Positions 1-7,615 of a stretch of 59,208 bases of DNA are shown here, one piece after another. Origin of the DNA: Sinimarinibacterium arenosum (lineage in GTDB: Bacteria; Pseudomonadota; Gammaproteobacteria; Nevskiales; Nevskiaceae); assembly GCF_005047655.1 (NCBI RefSeq), contig NZ_SUKF01000012.1:1-59208 (forward strand), written 5' to 3'. The translations under genes and the position numbers were made by a program. A model generated the notes under the pieces. The model worked only from the letters and a program-made list of their open reading frames with translations. It was not told where the DNA came from and did not search any database. Within the stretch, counting starts at the first letter, position 1. The number at the start of each line of letters is the position of its first letter.

Positions 1-95
1 TCATCAGCGACTGGATCCAGTTCTACAACCATCGGCGCCCTCACCAGGCGCTGAAGATGAAAACACCCGCTGAAGCATTTGCTTTAGCGGCATGA
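1..95 (+). CDS. IS3-family transposase (OrfB, integrase core), C-terminal fragment
   Basis: Partial gene; only the last 30 codons are present (reading frame starts at base 3, TGA at 93-95). The peptide contains WIQFYNHRRPHQALKMKTPAEAF, the conserved end of the DDE integrase core: the FYN..RPHQAL block followed by TPAE. In this family the protein joins strands at the IS ends together with a frameshifted OrfA. The catalytic residues lie upstream of the window. The stop codon sits just inside the presumed terminal inverted repeat, as usual for IS3 elements. Confidence 0.85.
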   Translation, partial: ISDWIQFYNHRRPHQALKMKTPAEAFALAA

Positions 96-123
96 CCTGT
101 GCAGGTTTCGGTGGGTCATTACA
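1..123 (+). mobile_element. Right end of an IS3-family insertion sequence
   Basis: The window opens inside an insertion sequence. Codons from base 3 give a typical IS3-family OrfB C-terminus that stops at 93-95. About 28 bases later the sequence ends GGGTCATTACA (113-123). Read from the other strand this is 5'-TGTAATGACCC, matching the TG...CA ends of IS3-family elements, so the element probably ends at 123. The rest of the element lies outside the window, so its group and target duplication cannot be determined. Confidence 0.7.
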
Positions 124-750
124 GTCGATGACTGGCTCGCACGCGAGATCGAACGACTGGAGCAAGGGACGCTGCGCCCGAGCGGCTGGCATCGGCTCTG
201 GCACATCCCAGACAACGAAATCTATCGCGCCTGCCAGACGCCGGACGGCGCGCCGGCCATCTGCTGCCATACCCACGGTGACGTCGGCATCATTCAGCAC
301 GACGTCGACTTTCCCTTTGGCCCCAACACGCGGATCGACTGGCGCTGGATCGTCGAGACCCTGCCCTCGACCATTCGGGAGGACGCGGTGCTCAGTCACG
401 ACTATCTGAGCATCGCCATCGAGTTCGATACCGGCAAGGACCTCACCTACTACTGGAGCAGTACGCTACCGGTGGAGACCGGTTACATCTGCCCGCTGCC
501 GGCCTGGAAGGACAAGGAATATCACGTCGTCGTCCGCAGCGGCTCCGACGGACTCGGTGAGTGGCAATCCGAATCCCGCAACCTCTACACCGACCATCAG
601 CAGCACATGGCGCGCTGCATGGACGGCTCGCCCCAGCGCATCGTGCGCATCTGGCTGATCGCCAACAGCGTGTTTCAGCGGGGCACTGGCGATTGCAGCT
701 ATGCCGGGATTCGGCTCAGTGACGGCGAGAGTTCGCTGTCAGTGCTGTAG
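124..750 (+). pseudogene. DUF3047 family protein, 5' end removed by IS insertion
   Basis: One open frame (first clear codon after the IS at 124) runs about 208 codons to TAG at 748-750. No plausible start codon occurs near its beginning; the first in-frame GTG is at 388. Blocks typical of DUF3047 proteins are visible: RIDWRWIVETLP, then a DYLSIAIEF strand, then RSGSDGLGEWQSESRNLY, then PQRIVRIWLI and CSYAGIRL. Family members are usually secreted or periplasmic beta-rich proteins of unknown function of about 220-270 residues, so the signal peptide and early N-terminus are missing. The join to the IS right end at 123/124 makes inactivation by transposition the simplest reading. The family call is from motif pattern only. 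Confidence 0.65.
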
Positions 751-786
751 CCACGTCACTCCACTACTGGGATGCAGAGCGCACAG

Positions 787-1275
787 TTAGGCAACCCAGC
801 CAGATTGCAGCAAAGTCAGCAAGTTGTCGGATAGCTCCAAGTTAGTTTCTCGCCGGAGCAAGGAAAGCTTGTTGTAGTCATCAATGGCGCTGCTTATTAA
901 ATGGCCTGCCTCTTCCTTTAAGTTCGCATCAAAGAGTAGATCCTGTGATGGTTTTACTTTTTCTCTATCCCCCGCATGCTTGAGAGAGTTGTATACCAAA
1001 CGATAAAAACCAATTGAACGGCCAATTTCCCTTCCTCGTTTCTTGGGAGGGAGATTGGTTACGTCAAGCCCTCTGAGTCTTGCAGCCATTTCGGCCAATT
1101 GAACGTGAGACGATTTAATCTTCTGCTCTTCCAGAAGGGGGGCAACAATGCCTATAACCGCGCCGGCTAAAAGAATACTTTTTGCGAATTCACCATCAGT
1201 TTCTCCGGAGCGGTAAGTTTTTTCGGCATCAACAAGCAACTCGCCCGCAAGCAGAATTTTGTTATGAGTTTTCAC
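787..1275 (-). CDS. Hypothetical protein, AT-richer than surroundings
   Basis: A 162-residue protein starting at GTG (1273-1275) with a strong GGAGGT ribosome-binding site a few bases upstream. It appears soluble and largely helical. The block FYRLVYNSLKHAG resembles the NALKHAG-type segments of HEPN-like and other helical bundle proteins, but the R...H spacing does not fit a catalytic HEPN motif, so no function is proposed. Base composition is clearly lower in GC than almost everything else in the window, and codons such as TTA, AAA and ATA are common, which suggests acquisition from elsewhere. It is isolated between the DUF3047 remnant and a small hypothetical gene, next to an IS end. Confidence 0.7.
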   Translation of the reverse strand: MKTHNKILLAGELLVDAEKTYRSGETDGEFAKSILLAGAVIGIVAPLLEEQKIKSSHVQLAEMAARLRGLDVTNLPPKKRGREIGRSIGFYRLVYNSLKHAGDREKVKPSQDLLFDANLKEEAGHLISSAIDDYNKLSLLRRETNLELSDNLLTLLQSGWVA

Positions 1276-1546
1276 GACACCTCCAACCTTTCTTAATTGG
1301 ATTCACCATAGCCAGAGAGGGTGCATCAGAGGCAATTAGAAAACTATCAGACCGTTCGGGAAGCTGGGTAGCGGCGAACGTTCGACTAATGCTAGTAAAT
1401 ATCGCTGCATTCTGACGCACGACAACGCCTTCGAACCACTTCATTCAGTAACGAAGAAAGCCCAACGGCATGAGCCGTTGGGCTTATTGGTGACACCAAG
1501 GACACTTACCTAAGTGACGCAGCTTCCGGCACCGTCTGCTGGCCGC
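1276..1546. other. Gene-free spacer with a hairpin
   Basis: This stretch is moderately AT-rich. It carries the strong hairpin annotated separately at 1459-1486 and a weaker TTGGTG/CACCAA inverted repeat at about 1488-1500. A short minus-strand frame at 1262-1444 has no ribosome-binding site and no recognisable content, so I do not call it. Confidence 0.5.
1459..1486 (-). terminator. Intrinsic terminator after the 1547-1879 gene
   Basis: A 12-base stem (AAGCCCAACGGC / GCCGTTGGGCTT) closes a 4-base loop ATGA at 1471-1474. On the minus strand the stem is followed by a T-rich TTTCTTCGTT run, as expected for a rho-independent terminator of the minus-strand gene that ends at 1547. Confidence 0.65.
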
Positions 1547-1879
1547 TCAGTCCAGTCCGGCCAGAATCTGGCTCATGCGCTTGCCGGTCGCGGATTTCTT
1601 CAGCGCGTGCACGATCGCATCGCGCAGCACGTCTTCCGAGAACTTCGGTTCCGCAAGATCGGTTGGGCATGACAGGGGGCCAACGAAGGTGGTCCAGTCG
1701 TCGCCGACCCACCAGTCACAGAACGCGGGATCGGCGTCGTCATCCAGCGGTTTTGCCACAAACCGCTGGGTCTTCTCGTCGAACGAGACGTCCTCATTGA
1801 TGCCGGTGACGACGTAACGCACCACCGCATCGGCGTAGACGTTGCAGAATGACTCGTGAACGCTTCTTTCAATTTTCAT
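1547..1879 (-). CDS. Hypothetical protein
   Basis: A 110-residue acidic soluble protein starting at ATG 1877-1879. It begins MKIERSVHESFCNVYADAVVRYV and ends with a basic helix (HALKKSATGKRMSQILAGLD). I do not recognise the family. The coding frame is supported by third-position GC bias and by the terminator hairpin about 60 bases downstream. It is transcribed toward the hypothetical gene at 787-1275 but separated from it by about 270 bases, so it is probably a single-gene unit. Confidence 0.55.
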   Translation of the reverse strand: MKIERSVHESFCNVYADAVVRYVVTGINEDVSFDEKTQRFVAKPLDDDADPAFCDWWVGDDWTTFVGPLSCPTDLAEPKFSEDVLRDAIVHALKKSATGKRMSQILAGLD

Positions 1880-1925
1880 GGCGGGATTTTACCGCTGAAT
1901 GATCCGGACCGATGCGAAATCGAAA

Positions 1926-1955
1926 AGGCCCGGACGACGCACGCCGTCCGGGCCT
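1926..1955 (-). terminator. Intrinsic terminator of the prp operon
   Basis: An 11-base perfect stem (AGGCCCGGACG at 1926-1936 and CGTCCGGGCCT at 1945-1955) with an 8-base loop. On the minus strand it is followed directly by TTTTCGATTTC. It lies 30 bases beyond the prpF stop codon, so it most likely ends the prpB-prpC-acnD-prpF transcript. Confidence 0.85.
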
Positions 1956-1985
1956 GGGCAACATCGGCCATAAGCGCCCAAATGC

Positions 1986-3167
1986 CTAGAACGCATCCCC
2001 CGGCACGTGCACCCAGCCGCTCATCAGCACACGGGCGCTGCGGGACATGATGGCTTTCTTGACGACCCACTCGCCGTTGACCCGCTCGGCCTGCGCGCCG
2101 ACACGCAGGGTGCCGGAGGGATGGCCGAAGCGCACGGCTTCACGATCACCGCCACCCGCCGCCAGATTCACCAGCGTGCCGGGAATCGCCGCGGCGGTGC
2201 CGATGGCGACGGCGGCGGTGCCCATCATGGCGTGATGCAGCTTGCCCATGGACAGCGCGCGGACGCAGAGGTCGATCTCGCCCGCGTCCACCGTCTTGCC
2301 GGATGAGCTGGTGTAGGTCTTGGCCGGCGCGACGAAGGCGACCTTGGGCGTGTGCTGGCGCTTGGCGGCCTCGCCCACGTCCTTTATCAGGCCCATCTTC
2401 ACGGCGCCATACGCACGCACGGTCTCGAACATGGCCAGCGCCTTGGGATCGCCGTTGATGGCTTCCCGCAGCTCGGTTCCGGTGTAGCCGATGGCGTCGG
2501 CGTCGACGAAGATGGTCGGGATACCGGCATTGATCATCGTGGCCTTGAACGTGCCGACGCCGGGCACCTCCAGATCGTCCACCAGGTTGCCGGTCGGGAA
2601 CATGGAACCGCCGGCGTCATCCGCCGGATCGACAAACTCGACCTGGATTTCGGCGGCCGGAAAGGTCACACCGTCCAGCTCGAAGTCGCCGGTTTCCTGC
2701 ACCTGCCCATTCGTCATCGGCACATGGGCGATGATGGTCTTGCCGATGTTGGCCTGCCAGATGCGCACGGTGCAGAGGCCGTCCTTCGGCACACGTGCCG
2801 GGTCGATCAGGCCGTTGGTGATCGCGAACGGGCCGACCGCGGCGGACAGGTTGCCGCAGTTGCCGGACCAGTCGACGAAGGCCTTGTCGATGCCGACCTG
2901 ACCGAACAGGTAGTCGACGTCGTGATCCGGCTGGCTGCTCTTCGACAGGATCACGGTCTTGGACGTGGACGAGGTCGCGCCGCCCATGCCGTCGATATGC
3001 GCACCGTAGGGATCAGGGCTGCCGACGACGCGCAGCAGCAGTTTGTCGCGCGCCTCACCCGGCACCTGACAGGCTTCCGGCAGGTCCGTCAGCTTGAAAA
3101 AGGTTCCTTTGCTGGTGCCGCCGCGCATGTAGGTGGCGGGAACTTTGATCTGTGGTGCTTGAGCCAT
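1986..3167 (-). CDS. prpF: 2-methylaconitate cis-trans isomerase PrpF
   Basis: PrpF isomerises the 2-methylaconitate made by AcnD so that aconitase B can complete methylisocitrate formation in the cytosolic methylcitrate cycle. The 393-residue product has MRGGTSKG (about 14-21), STSKTV with Lys70, and SGNCGN with Cys104. The Lys-to-Cys spacing equals that reported for catalytic Lys73/Cys107 of the Shewanella enzyme. I chose the ATG at 3165-3167 because GAGGA lies 7 bases upstream; the longer open frame to 3239 only reads through a palindromic repeat (VIPAFAGMT-like peptide). It is last in the prp operon but separated from acnD by about 510 bases holding a GIY-YIG gene and REP-like repeats. 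Confidence 0.93.
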   Translation of the reverse strand: MAQAPQIKVPATYMRGGTSKGTFFKLTDLPEACQVPGEARDKLLLRVVGSPDPYGAHIDGMGGATSSTSKTVILSKSSQPDHDVDYLFGQVGIDKAFVDWSGNCGNLSAAVGPFAITNGLIDPARVPKDGLCTVRIWQANIGKTIIAHVPMTNGQVQETGDFELDGVTFPAAEIQVEFVDPADDAGGSMFPTGNLVDDLEVPGVGTFKATMINAGIPTIFVDADAIGYTGTELREAINGDPKALAMFETVRAYGAVKMGLIKDVGEAAKRQHTPKVAFVAPAKTYTSSSGKTVDAGEIDLCVRALSMGKLHHAMMGTAAVAIGTAAAIPGTLVNLAAGGGDREAVRFGHPSGTLRVGAQAERVNGEWVVKKAIMSRSARVLMSGWVHVPGDAF

Positions 3168-3203
3168 GGGGAGTTCCTCAGTCGGCTTCAATATGTAAAT
3201 GCC

Positions 3204-3285
3204 CGTCATTCCCGCGCATGCGGGAATCCAGTGACGCACTCAATCCCGCCGCGGTCCTGGATGCCCGTCTTTCGCAGGCATGACG
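3204..3285. repeat. REP-like inverted pair (REPIN-like) upstream of prpF
   Basis: Two copies of a palindromic repeat face each other. Copy A (3204-3231) reads CGTCATTCCCGC...GCGGGAATCCAG. Copy B (3257-3285) is a diverged copy in the opposite orientation, CTGGATGCCCG...CAGGCATGACG. They are 25 bases apart, so the RNA could fold into two hairpins or one long one. Such GTCATTCCCGC/GCGGGAATCCAG repeats are a common class of extragenic palindromes in proteobacteria. In the prp transcript they precede the prpF ribosome-binding site by about 25 bases and could slow decay or reduce read-through. Confidence 0.85.
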
Positions 3286-3335
3286 ATTCAAAAATCCTTG
3301 TTGCTGCTGCGGCGCGGGTGAAGGCGATTCTCCAG

Positions 3336-3623
3336 TCAACGGCAAACGTCTTCATACAAATCCTTCCACTGCGGATTCTGCGCCTCGATCAATTTCAGCT
3401 TCCAGGCTCGATTCCATTTCTTGATCTGCTTCTCGCGCGCAATCGCGGCAGCCGGGTCGTCAGTCTGCTCAAACCAGACGAGCTGGTGGACGTTGAATCG
3501 CTTGGTGAATCCGTCCACCGCGCCCGTCTTGTGTTCCCAAACGCGCCGGATGAGATCGTTCGTCATGCCTACATACAGTGTGCCGTTTCGACGGCTCGCC
3601 AGCAGGTAGACGTAGTAGCTCAT
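3336..3623 (-). CDS. Small GIY-YIG nuclease family protein (UPF0213-like)
   Basis: A 95-residue stand-alone GIY-YIG domain. YYVYLLASRRNGTLYVG (3-19) carries the paired YVY and YVG strands. NDLIRRVWEHK (22-32) contains the catalytic-type Arg and the His/Lys helix, and the later REKQIKKWNRAWKLKLIE block with its Glu is typical of the family. Proteins of this size are widespread; most have no proven substrate, and some related small GIY-YIG proteins cleave DNA. The gene lies on the same strand as the prp operon between acnD and prpF, with a REP-like repeat 14 bases upstream and an inverted pair downstream. No good ribosome-binding site is visible before the ATG at 3621-3623. The setting suggests a small mobile or repeat-associated unit rather than a prp gene. 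Confidence 0.88.
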   Translation of the reverse strand: MSYYVYLLASRRNGTLYVGMTNDLIRRVWEHKTGAVDGFTKRFNVHQLVWFEQTDDPAAAIAREKQIKKWNRAWKLKLIEAQNPQWKDLYEDVCR

Positions 3624-3637
3624 CCGGCGCGGTGTTT

Positions 3638-3664
3638 CTGGATTCCCGCTTTCGCGGGAATGAC
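3638..3664. repeat. REP-like palindrome between acnD and the GIY-YIG gene
   Basis: CTGGATTCCCGC...GCGGGAATGAC with a near-perfect 10-base stem. This is the least diverged of the three copies in the window and has the same orientation as copy B (3257-3285). It begins 14 bases before the GIY-YIG start codon (minus strand) and lies 13 bases after the acnD stop codon. Confidence 0.85.
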
Positions 3665-3677
3665 CCGGTACAAGGGA

Positions 3678-6284
3678 CTACGCCGCCTTGCTGGACTCCA
3701 GGAAGTCCTGGGCGAATCGCTGCAGCACACCACCGGCGTCGTACACCGAAACCTCTTCGGCGGTATCCAGACGGCAGGTCACCGGCACTTCGGCCGTCTC
3801 ACCGTTCTTGCGGTGAATGACCAGCGTCAGGTCGGCACGCGGGGTGCGCTCGCCGACGACGTCATAGGTCTCGGTACCGTCAATGCCCAAGGTCTTGCGT
3901 GTGGTGCCCGGCTTGAACTCCAGCGGCAGCACGCCCATGCCGATCAGGTTGGTGCGGTGAATGCGCTCGAAGCCTTCGGCAACGATCACTTCCACACCCG
4001 CCAGACGCACGCCCTTCGCCGCCCAGTCACGCGACGAGCCCTGGCCGTAGTCGGCACCGGCGATGATGATCAGCGGCTGCTTGCGGTCCATGTAGGTTTC
4101 GATGGCTTCCCACATGCGCATGACGGTGCCGTCCGGCTCGACGCGCGCCAGCGAACCCTGCTTGACCTGACCGTCCACCACCGCCATCTCGTTGACGAGC
4201 TTGGGATTGGCGAAGGTCGCACGCTGCGCGGTCAGATGATCGCCGCGATGGGTGGCGTAGGAATTGAAGTCCTCTTCCGGCAATCCCATCTTGTGCAGGT
4301 ATTCACCGGCGGCGCTGTCCATCAGGATCGCGTTGGACGGCGACAGGTGATCGGTCGTGATGTTGTCCGGCAGCACCGCCAGCGGGCGCAGACCCTTGAG
4401 CGTGCGCTCGCCGGCCAGCGCGCCTTCCCAGTACGGCGGACGGCGGATGTAGGTGCTCATCTCGCGCCAGTCGTACAGCGGGCTGACCTGGTCCTCGACG
4501 ACCTTGAAGTTGAACATCGGGTCGTAGACCGAGCGGAACTGTTCCGGCTTCACGCACTTGGCGACGATGGCGTCAATCTCTTCGTCGCTCGGCCACAGAT
4601 CCTTCAAAGTGACGGGCTTGCCGTCCTTGTCGGTGCCCAGCACGTCCTGCTCGATATCGAAACGGATGGTGCCGGCGATAGCGTAGGCCACCACCAGCGG
4701 CGGCGAGGCCAGGAAGGCCTGCTTGGCGTATGGATGGATGCGGCCGTCGAAGTTGCGGTTGCCGGACAGCACCGCCGTCGAGTACAGATCGCGGTCGATG
4801 ATTTCCTGCTGGATCTTCGGGTCCAGCGCACCGGACATGCCGTTGCAGGTAGTGCAGGCAAACGCGACGATGCCGAAGCCGAGTGCTTCCAGATCACCCA
4901 GCAAACCGGCTTCCTTCAGATACAGCTCAACCGTCTTGGATCCGGGCGCCAGTGACGACTTGACCCAGGGCTTGCGTGTCAGACCCTTGGCGACGGCGTT
5001 GCGCGCCAGGATGCCGGCGGCGACGACGTTGCGCGGGTTGGAGGTGTTGGTGCAGCTGGTGATGGCGGCGATGATCACAGCACCGTCCGGCATCAGGCCC
5101 TGCTCTTCTTCCTTCAGCGCCTTGTCGAGGTCCACTGCGAGCCCGCGCTCATGCAGTGCGGTGGTCGGAAGACGCTTGTGCGGGTTGGACGGGCCGGCCA
5201 TGTTGCGCACGACCGTGGACAGATCGAACTTCAGCACGCGCTCGTACTGCGCGGTTCTCAGCGCATCGCCCCAGAAGCCGGCGGCCTTGGCGTAGGTCTC
5301 GACCAGCTTGACCTGCTCGTCCGTGCGGCCGGTGAGCTTCAGATAGTCGATGGTCTGTTCGTCGATGTAGAACAGCGCGGCCGTGGCGCCGTACTCCGGG
5401 CACATGTTGGAAATCGTCGCGCGATCGCCGATCGACAGGGTCGAGGCACCTTCGCCGTAGAACTCCAGATACGCGCCGACGACTTTTTCCTTGCGCAGGA
5501 ATTCGGTCATGGCGAGCACGATGTCGGTGCAGGTGATGCCGGGCTGGCGCTTGCCGGTCAGCTCTACGCCGATGATGTCCGGCAGACGCATCCACGATGC
5601 GCGGCCAAGCATGACGTTCTCGGCTTCCAGACCGCCGACGCCGACGGCGATGACACCGAGGGCGTCAACGTGCGGCGTGTGGCTGTCGGTGCCGACACAG
5701 GTATCCGGGAATGCGACGCCGTCCTGCACGTAAACCACCGGAGACATTTTCTCCAGGTTGATCTGATGCATGATGCCGTTGCCCGGCGGTACCACGTCGA
5801 CGTTCTTGAACGCCTTCTTGGTCCAGTTGATGAAGTGGAAGCGGTCATCGTTGCGGCGGTCTTCGACGGCGCGGTTCTTGGCGAACGCATCCTTCTCAAA
5901 ACCGGCGTATTCGACGGCCAGCGAGTGGTCGACGATCAGCTGCGTCGGCACCACCGGATTGACCAGCGCCGGGTCGCCGCCCATGTCGGCGATCGCATCG
6001 CGCAGGCCGGCAAGGTCGACCAGTGCAGTCTGACCGAGGATGTCGTGGCAGACCACGCGCACCGGGAACCACGGGAAGTCCAGATCGCGCTTGCGCTCGA
6101 TCAGCTGACCCAGATAGTCGTTGATCTTCGCCGGCTCGGCCTTGCGGACGAGGTTTTCGGCATGCACGCGCGCGGTGTACGGCAGCGTGTCCCAGGCGCC
6201 TGGCTTGATCGCGTCGACGGCGGCACGCGCGTCGAAGTAATCCAGCTGGGTGCCCGGCAGGGATTTGCGGTAATTCGTGTTCAT
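3678..6284 (-). CDS. acnD: Fe/S-dependent 2-methylisocitrate dehydratase AcnD
   Basis: An aconitase-type [4Fe-4S] hydro-lyase that dehydrates 2-methylcitrate to 2-methylaconitate and replaces PrpD. The product is 868 residues, the usual AcnD length. It has the aconitase domains in order, with cluster cysteines at 411 (SCTNTS), 477 and 480 (CTTCNG) and the swivel-domain motif GADYGQGSSRDWAAKG near the C-terminus. It starts MNTNYRKSLPGTQLDYFDAR, as AcnD proteins do, which separates it from AcnA. The ATG at 6282-6284 has GAG 8 bases upstream; the 18-codon extension to 6338 does not look coding. Gene context (prpB, prpC, prpF, prpR) supports AcnD. It is followed by the REP/GIY-YIG insertion. Confidence 0.95.
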   Translation of the reverse strand: MNTNYRKSLPGTQLDYFDARAAVDAIKPGAWDTLPYTARVHAENLVRKAEPAKINDYLGQLIERKRDLDFPWFPVRVVCHDILGQTALVDLAGLRDAIADMGGDPALVNPVVPTQLIVDHSLAVEYAGFEKDAFAKNRAVEDRRNDDRFHFINWTKKAFKNVDVVPPGNGIMHQINLEKMSPVVYVQDGVAFPDTCVGTDSHTPHVDALGVIAVGVGGLEAENVMLGRASWMRLPDIIGVELTGKRQPGITCTDIVLAMTEFLRKEKVVGAYLEFYGEGASTLSIGDRATISNMCPEYGATAALFYIDEQTIDYLKLTGRTDEQVKLVETYAKAAGFWGDALRTAQYERVLKFDLSTVVRNMAGPSNPHKRLPTTALHERGLAVDLDKALKEEEQGLMPDGAVIIAAITSCTNTSNPRNVVAAGILARNAVAKGLTRKPWVKSSLAPGSKTVELYLKEAGLLGDLEALGFGIVAFACTTCNGMSGALDPKIQQEIIDRDLYSTAVLSGNRNFDGRIHPYAKQAFLASPPLVVAYAIAGTIRFDIEQDVLGTDKDGKPVTLKDLWPSDEEIDAIVAKCVKPEQFRSVYDPMFNFKVVEDQVSPLYDWREMSTYIRRPPYWEGALAGERTLKGLRPLAVLPDNITTDHLSPSNAILMDSAAGEYLHKMGLPEEDFNSYATHRGDHLTAQRATFANPKLVNEMAVVDGQVKQGSLARVEPDGTVMRMWEAIETYMDRKQPLIIIAGADYGQGSSRDWAAKGVRLAGVEVIVAEGFERIHRTNLIGMGVLPLEFKPGTTRKTLGIDGTETYDVVGERTPRADLTLVIHRKNGETAEVPVTCRLDTAEEVSVYDAGGVLQRFAQDFLESSKAA

Positions 6285-6354
6285 GGCTGTGACTCGATGG
6301 CGATGGGCGGCGGCGCGTGGCGCGGCTCTTTCAGGCACTTCATTACGCTAGGAT

Positions 6355-6374
6355 CCCCGCGCTGACGCGCGGGG
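6355..6374. repeat. Strong hairpin in the prpC-acnD spacer
   Basis: A perfect 8-base GC-only stem, CCCCGCGC / GCGCGGGG, closes a 4-base loop in the 112-base gap between prpC and acnD. No U-run follows on the minus strand, so it is more likely an RNA-processing, stabilising or attenuating element within the operon than a full terminator. Confidence 0.6.
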
Positions 6375-6396
6375 GCCCTCCACGCTATTCAGCGCC

Positions 6397-7551
6397 TTAC
6401 TTGCGATCCTTCAGCGGCACGAACTTCTGGTCTTCCGGACCGACGTAGTTTGCGCTCGGACGGATGATCTTGCCGTCGATGCGCTGCTCGATCACGTGCG
6501 CGCTCCAGCCGGCGGTGCGGGCGATCACGAACAGCGGCGTGAACATCGCGGTCGGCACGCCCATCATGTGGTAGCTGACGGCGCTGAACCAGTCGAGGTT
6601 CGGGAACATTTTCTTGATGTCCCACATCACCGTTTCGAGACGCTCGGCGATGTCGTACATCTTGGGGTTCTTGGCCTCGTCGGACAGCTGCTTGGCCACG
6701 CCCTTGATCACCTTGTTGCGCGGATCGGACACGGTGTAGACCGGGTGCCCGAAGCCGATGATGACTTCCTTGCGCTCGACGCGTGCCTTGATGTCGGCTT
6801 CGGCTTCATCCGGGGTGTCGTAGCGCTTCTGGATCTCGAACGCGACTTCGTTGGCGCCACCGTGCTTGGGACCGCGCAGCGCGCCGATGCCGCCGGCGAT
6901 GCAGGAGTACATGTCCGAACCCGTCCCGGCGATCACGCGGCTGGTGAAGGTCGAGGCGTTGAACTCGTGCTCTGCGTAGAGGATCAGCGAGGTGTGCATC
7001 GCACGCTCCCACGACTTGCTCGGCTTCTCGCCGTGCAGCAGGTGCAGGAAGTGGCCCCCGATCGAATCGTCGTCGGTCTCGACGTCGATGATCTTGCCGT
7101 TGAAGGCGTAGTGGTACCAGTACAGCAGCATCGAACCCAGCGACGCCATCAGGCGGTCGGCGATGTCGCGCGCGCCCGGATGGTTGTGGTCGTCCTTCTC
7201 CGGTAGTACGCAGCCCAGCGCGGAAACGCCGGTGCGCATGACGTCCATCGGATGGCTGTTGGCCGGCAGCTCTTCGAGCACCGACTTCACTGCGGCCGGC
7301 AGGCCGCGCAGCGCCTTGAGCTTGGCCTTGTACGCGGCCAGTTCCGCCTTGGTCGGCAGCTTGCCGTGCACCAGCAGATGCGCGATCTCTTCGAACTCGC
7401 AGGTCTCGGCGACGTCGAGGATGTCGTAGCCGCGGTAGTGCAGGTCGTTGCCGCTGCGGCCGACGGTGCACAGCGCGGTGTTGCCCGCGGCGGTGCCGGA
7501 CAGGGCGACGGACTTCTTCGGCTTGAAGGTCGGGGTGGTGTTCTCGGACAT
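6397..7551 (-). CDS. prpC: 2-methylcitrate synthase PrpC
   Basis: Condenses propionyl-CoA with oxaloacetate to form 2-methylcitrate in the cytosol. The 384-residue protein is a compact type II citrate synthase fold. The catalytic triad is visible as His in GPKHGGANE, His in GFGHPVYTV and Asp in PNLDWFSA. It starts [31 protein letters not shown], the usual methylcitrate synthase N-terminus, and GYDILD follows. It is the second gene of the prp operon, 64 bases after prpB. Distinction from a housekeeping citrate synthase rests on the operon and on the short length. Confidence 0.95.
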   Translation of the reverse strand: MSENTTPTFKPKKSVALSGTAAGNTALCTVGRSGNDLHYRGYDILDVAETCEFEEIAHLLVHGKLPTKAELAAYKAKLKALRGLPAAVKSVLEELPANSHPMDVMRTGVSALGCVLPEKDDHNHPGARDIADRLMASLGSMLLYWYHYAFNGKIIDVETDDDSIGGHFLHLLHGEKPSKSWERAMHTSLILYAEHEFNASTFTSRVIAGTGSDMYSCIAGGIGALRGPKHGGANEVAFEIQKRYDTPDEAEADIKARVERKEVIIGFGHPVYTVSDPRNKVIKGVAKQLSDEAKNPKMYDIAERLETVMWDIKKMFPNLDWFSAVSYHMMGVPTAMFTPLFVIARTAGWSAHVIEQRIDGKIIRPSANYVGPEDQKFVPLKDRK

Positions 7552-7615
7552 CTCGAACTCTCCTGATTGGCAGCTTTTTCAGCCAGCTTTGATGAAACGT
7601 ATTGGGGGGCGTTGC

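Noticed and set aside
1262-1444. 60-codon minus-strand frame
   Set aside because: No ribosome-binding site, no recognisable content, and it overlaps the start region of a better supported gene.
3336-3623. Homing endonuclease or intron
   Set aside because: The protein is a minimal 95-residue GIY-YIG domain without a DNA-binding tail, and neither flanking gene is interrupted.
2352-4955. 867-codon plus-strand open frame
   Set aside because: It lies antisense to prpF, the GIY-YIG gene and acnD, reads through all three palindromic repeats, and has a low-complexity His/Arg/Gly-rich composition typical of GC-rich shadow frames.
3678-6284. Assignment as housekeeping aconitase AcnA
   Set aside because: N-terminal sequence, length of 868 residues and location with prpB, prpC, prpF and prpR fit AcnD better.
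5151-6365. 404-codon plus-strand frame
   Set aside because: Antisense to acnD, whose coding is certain from cluster cysteines and full-length similarity.
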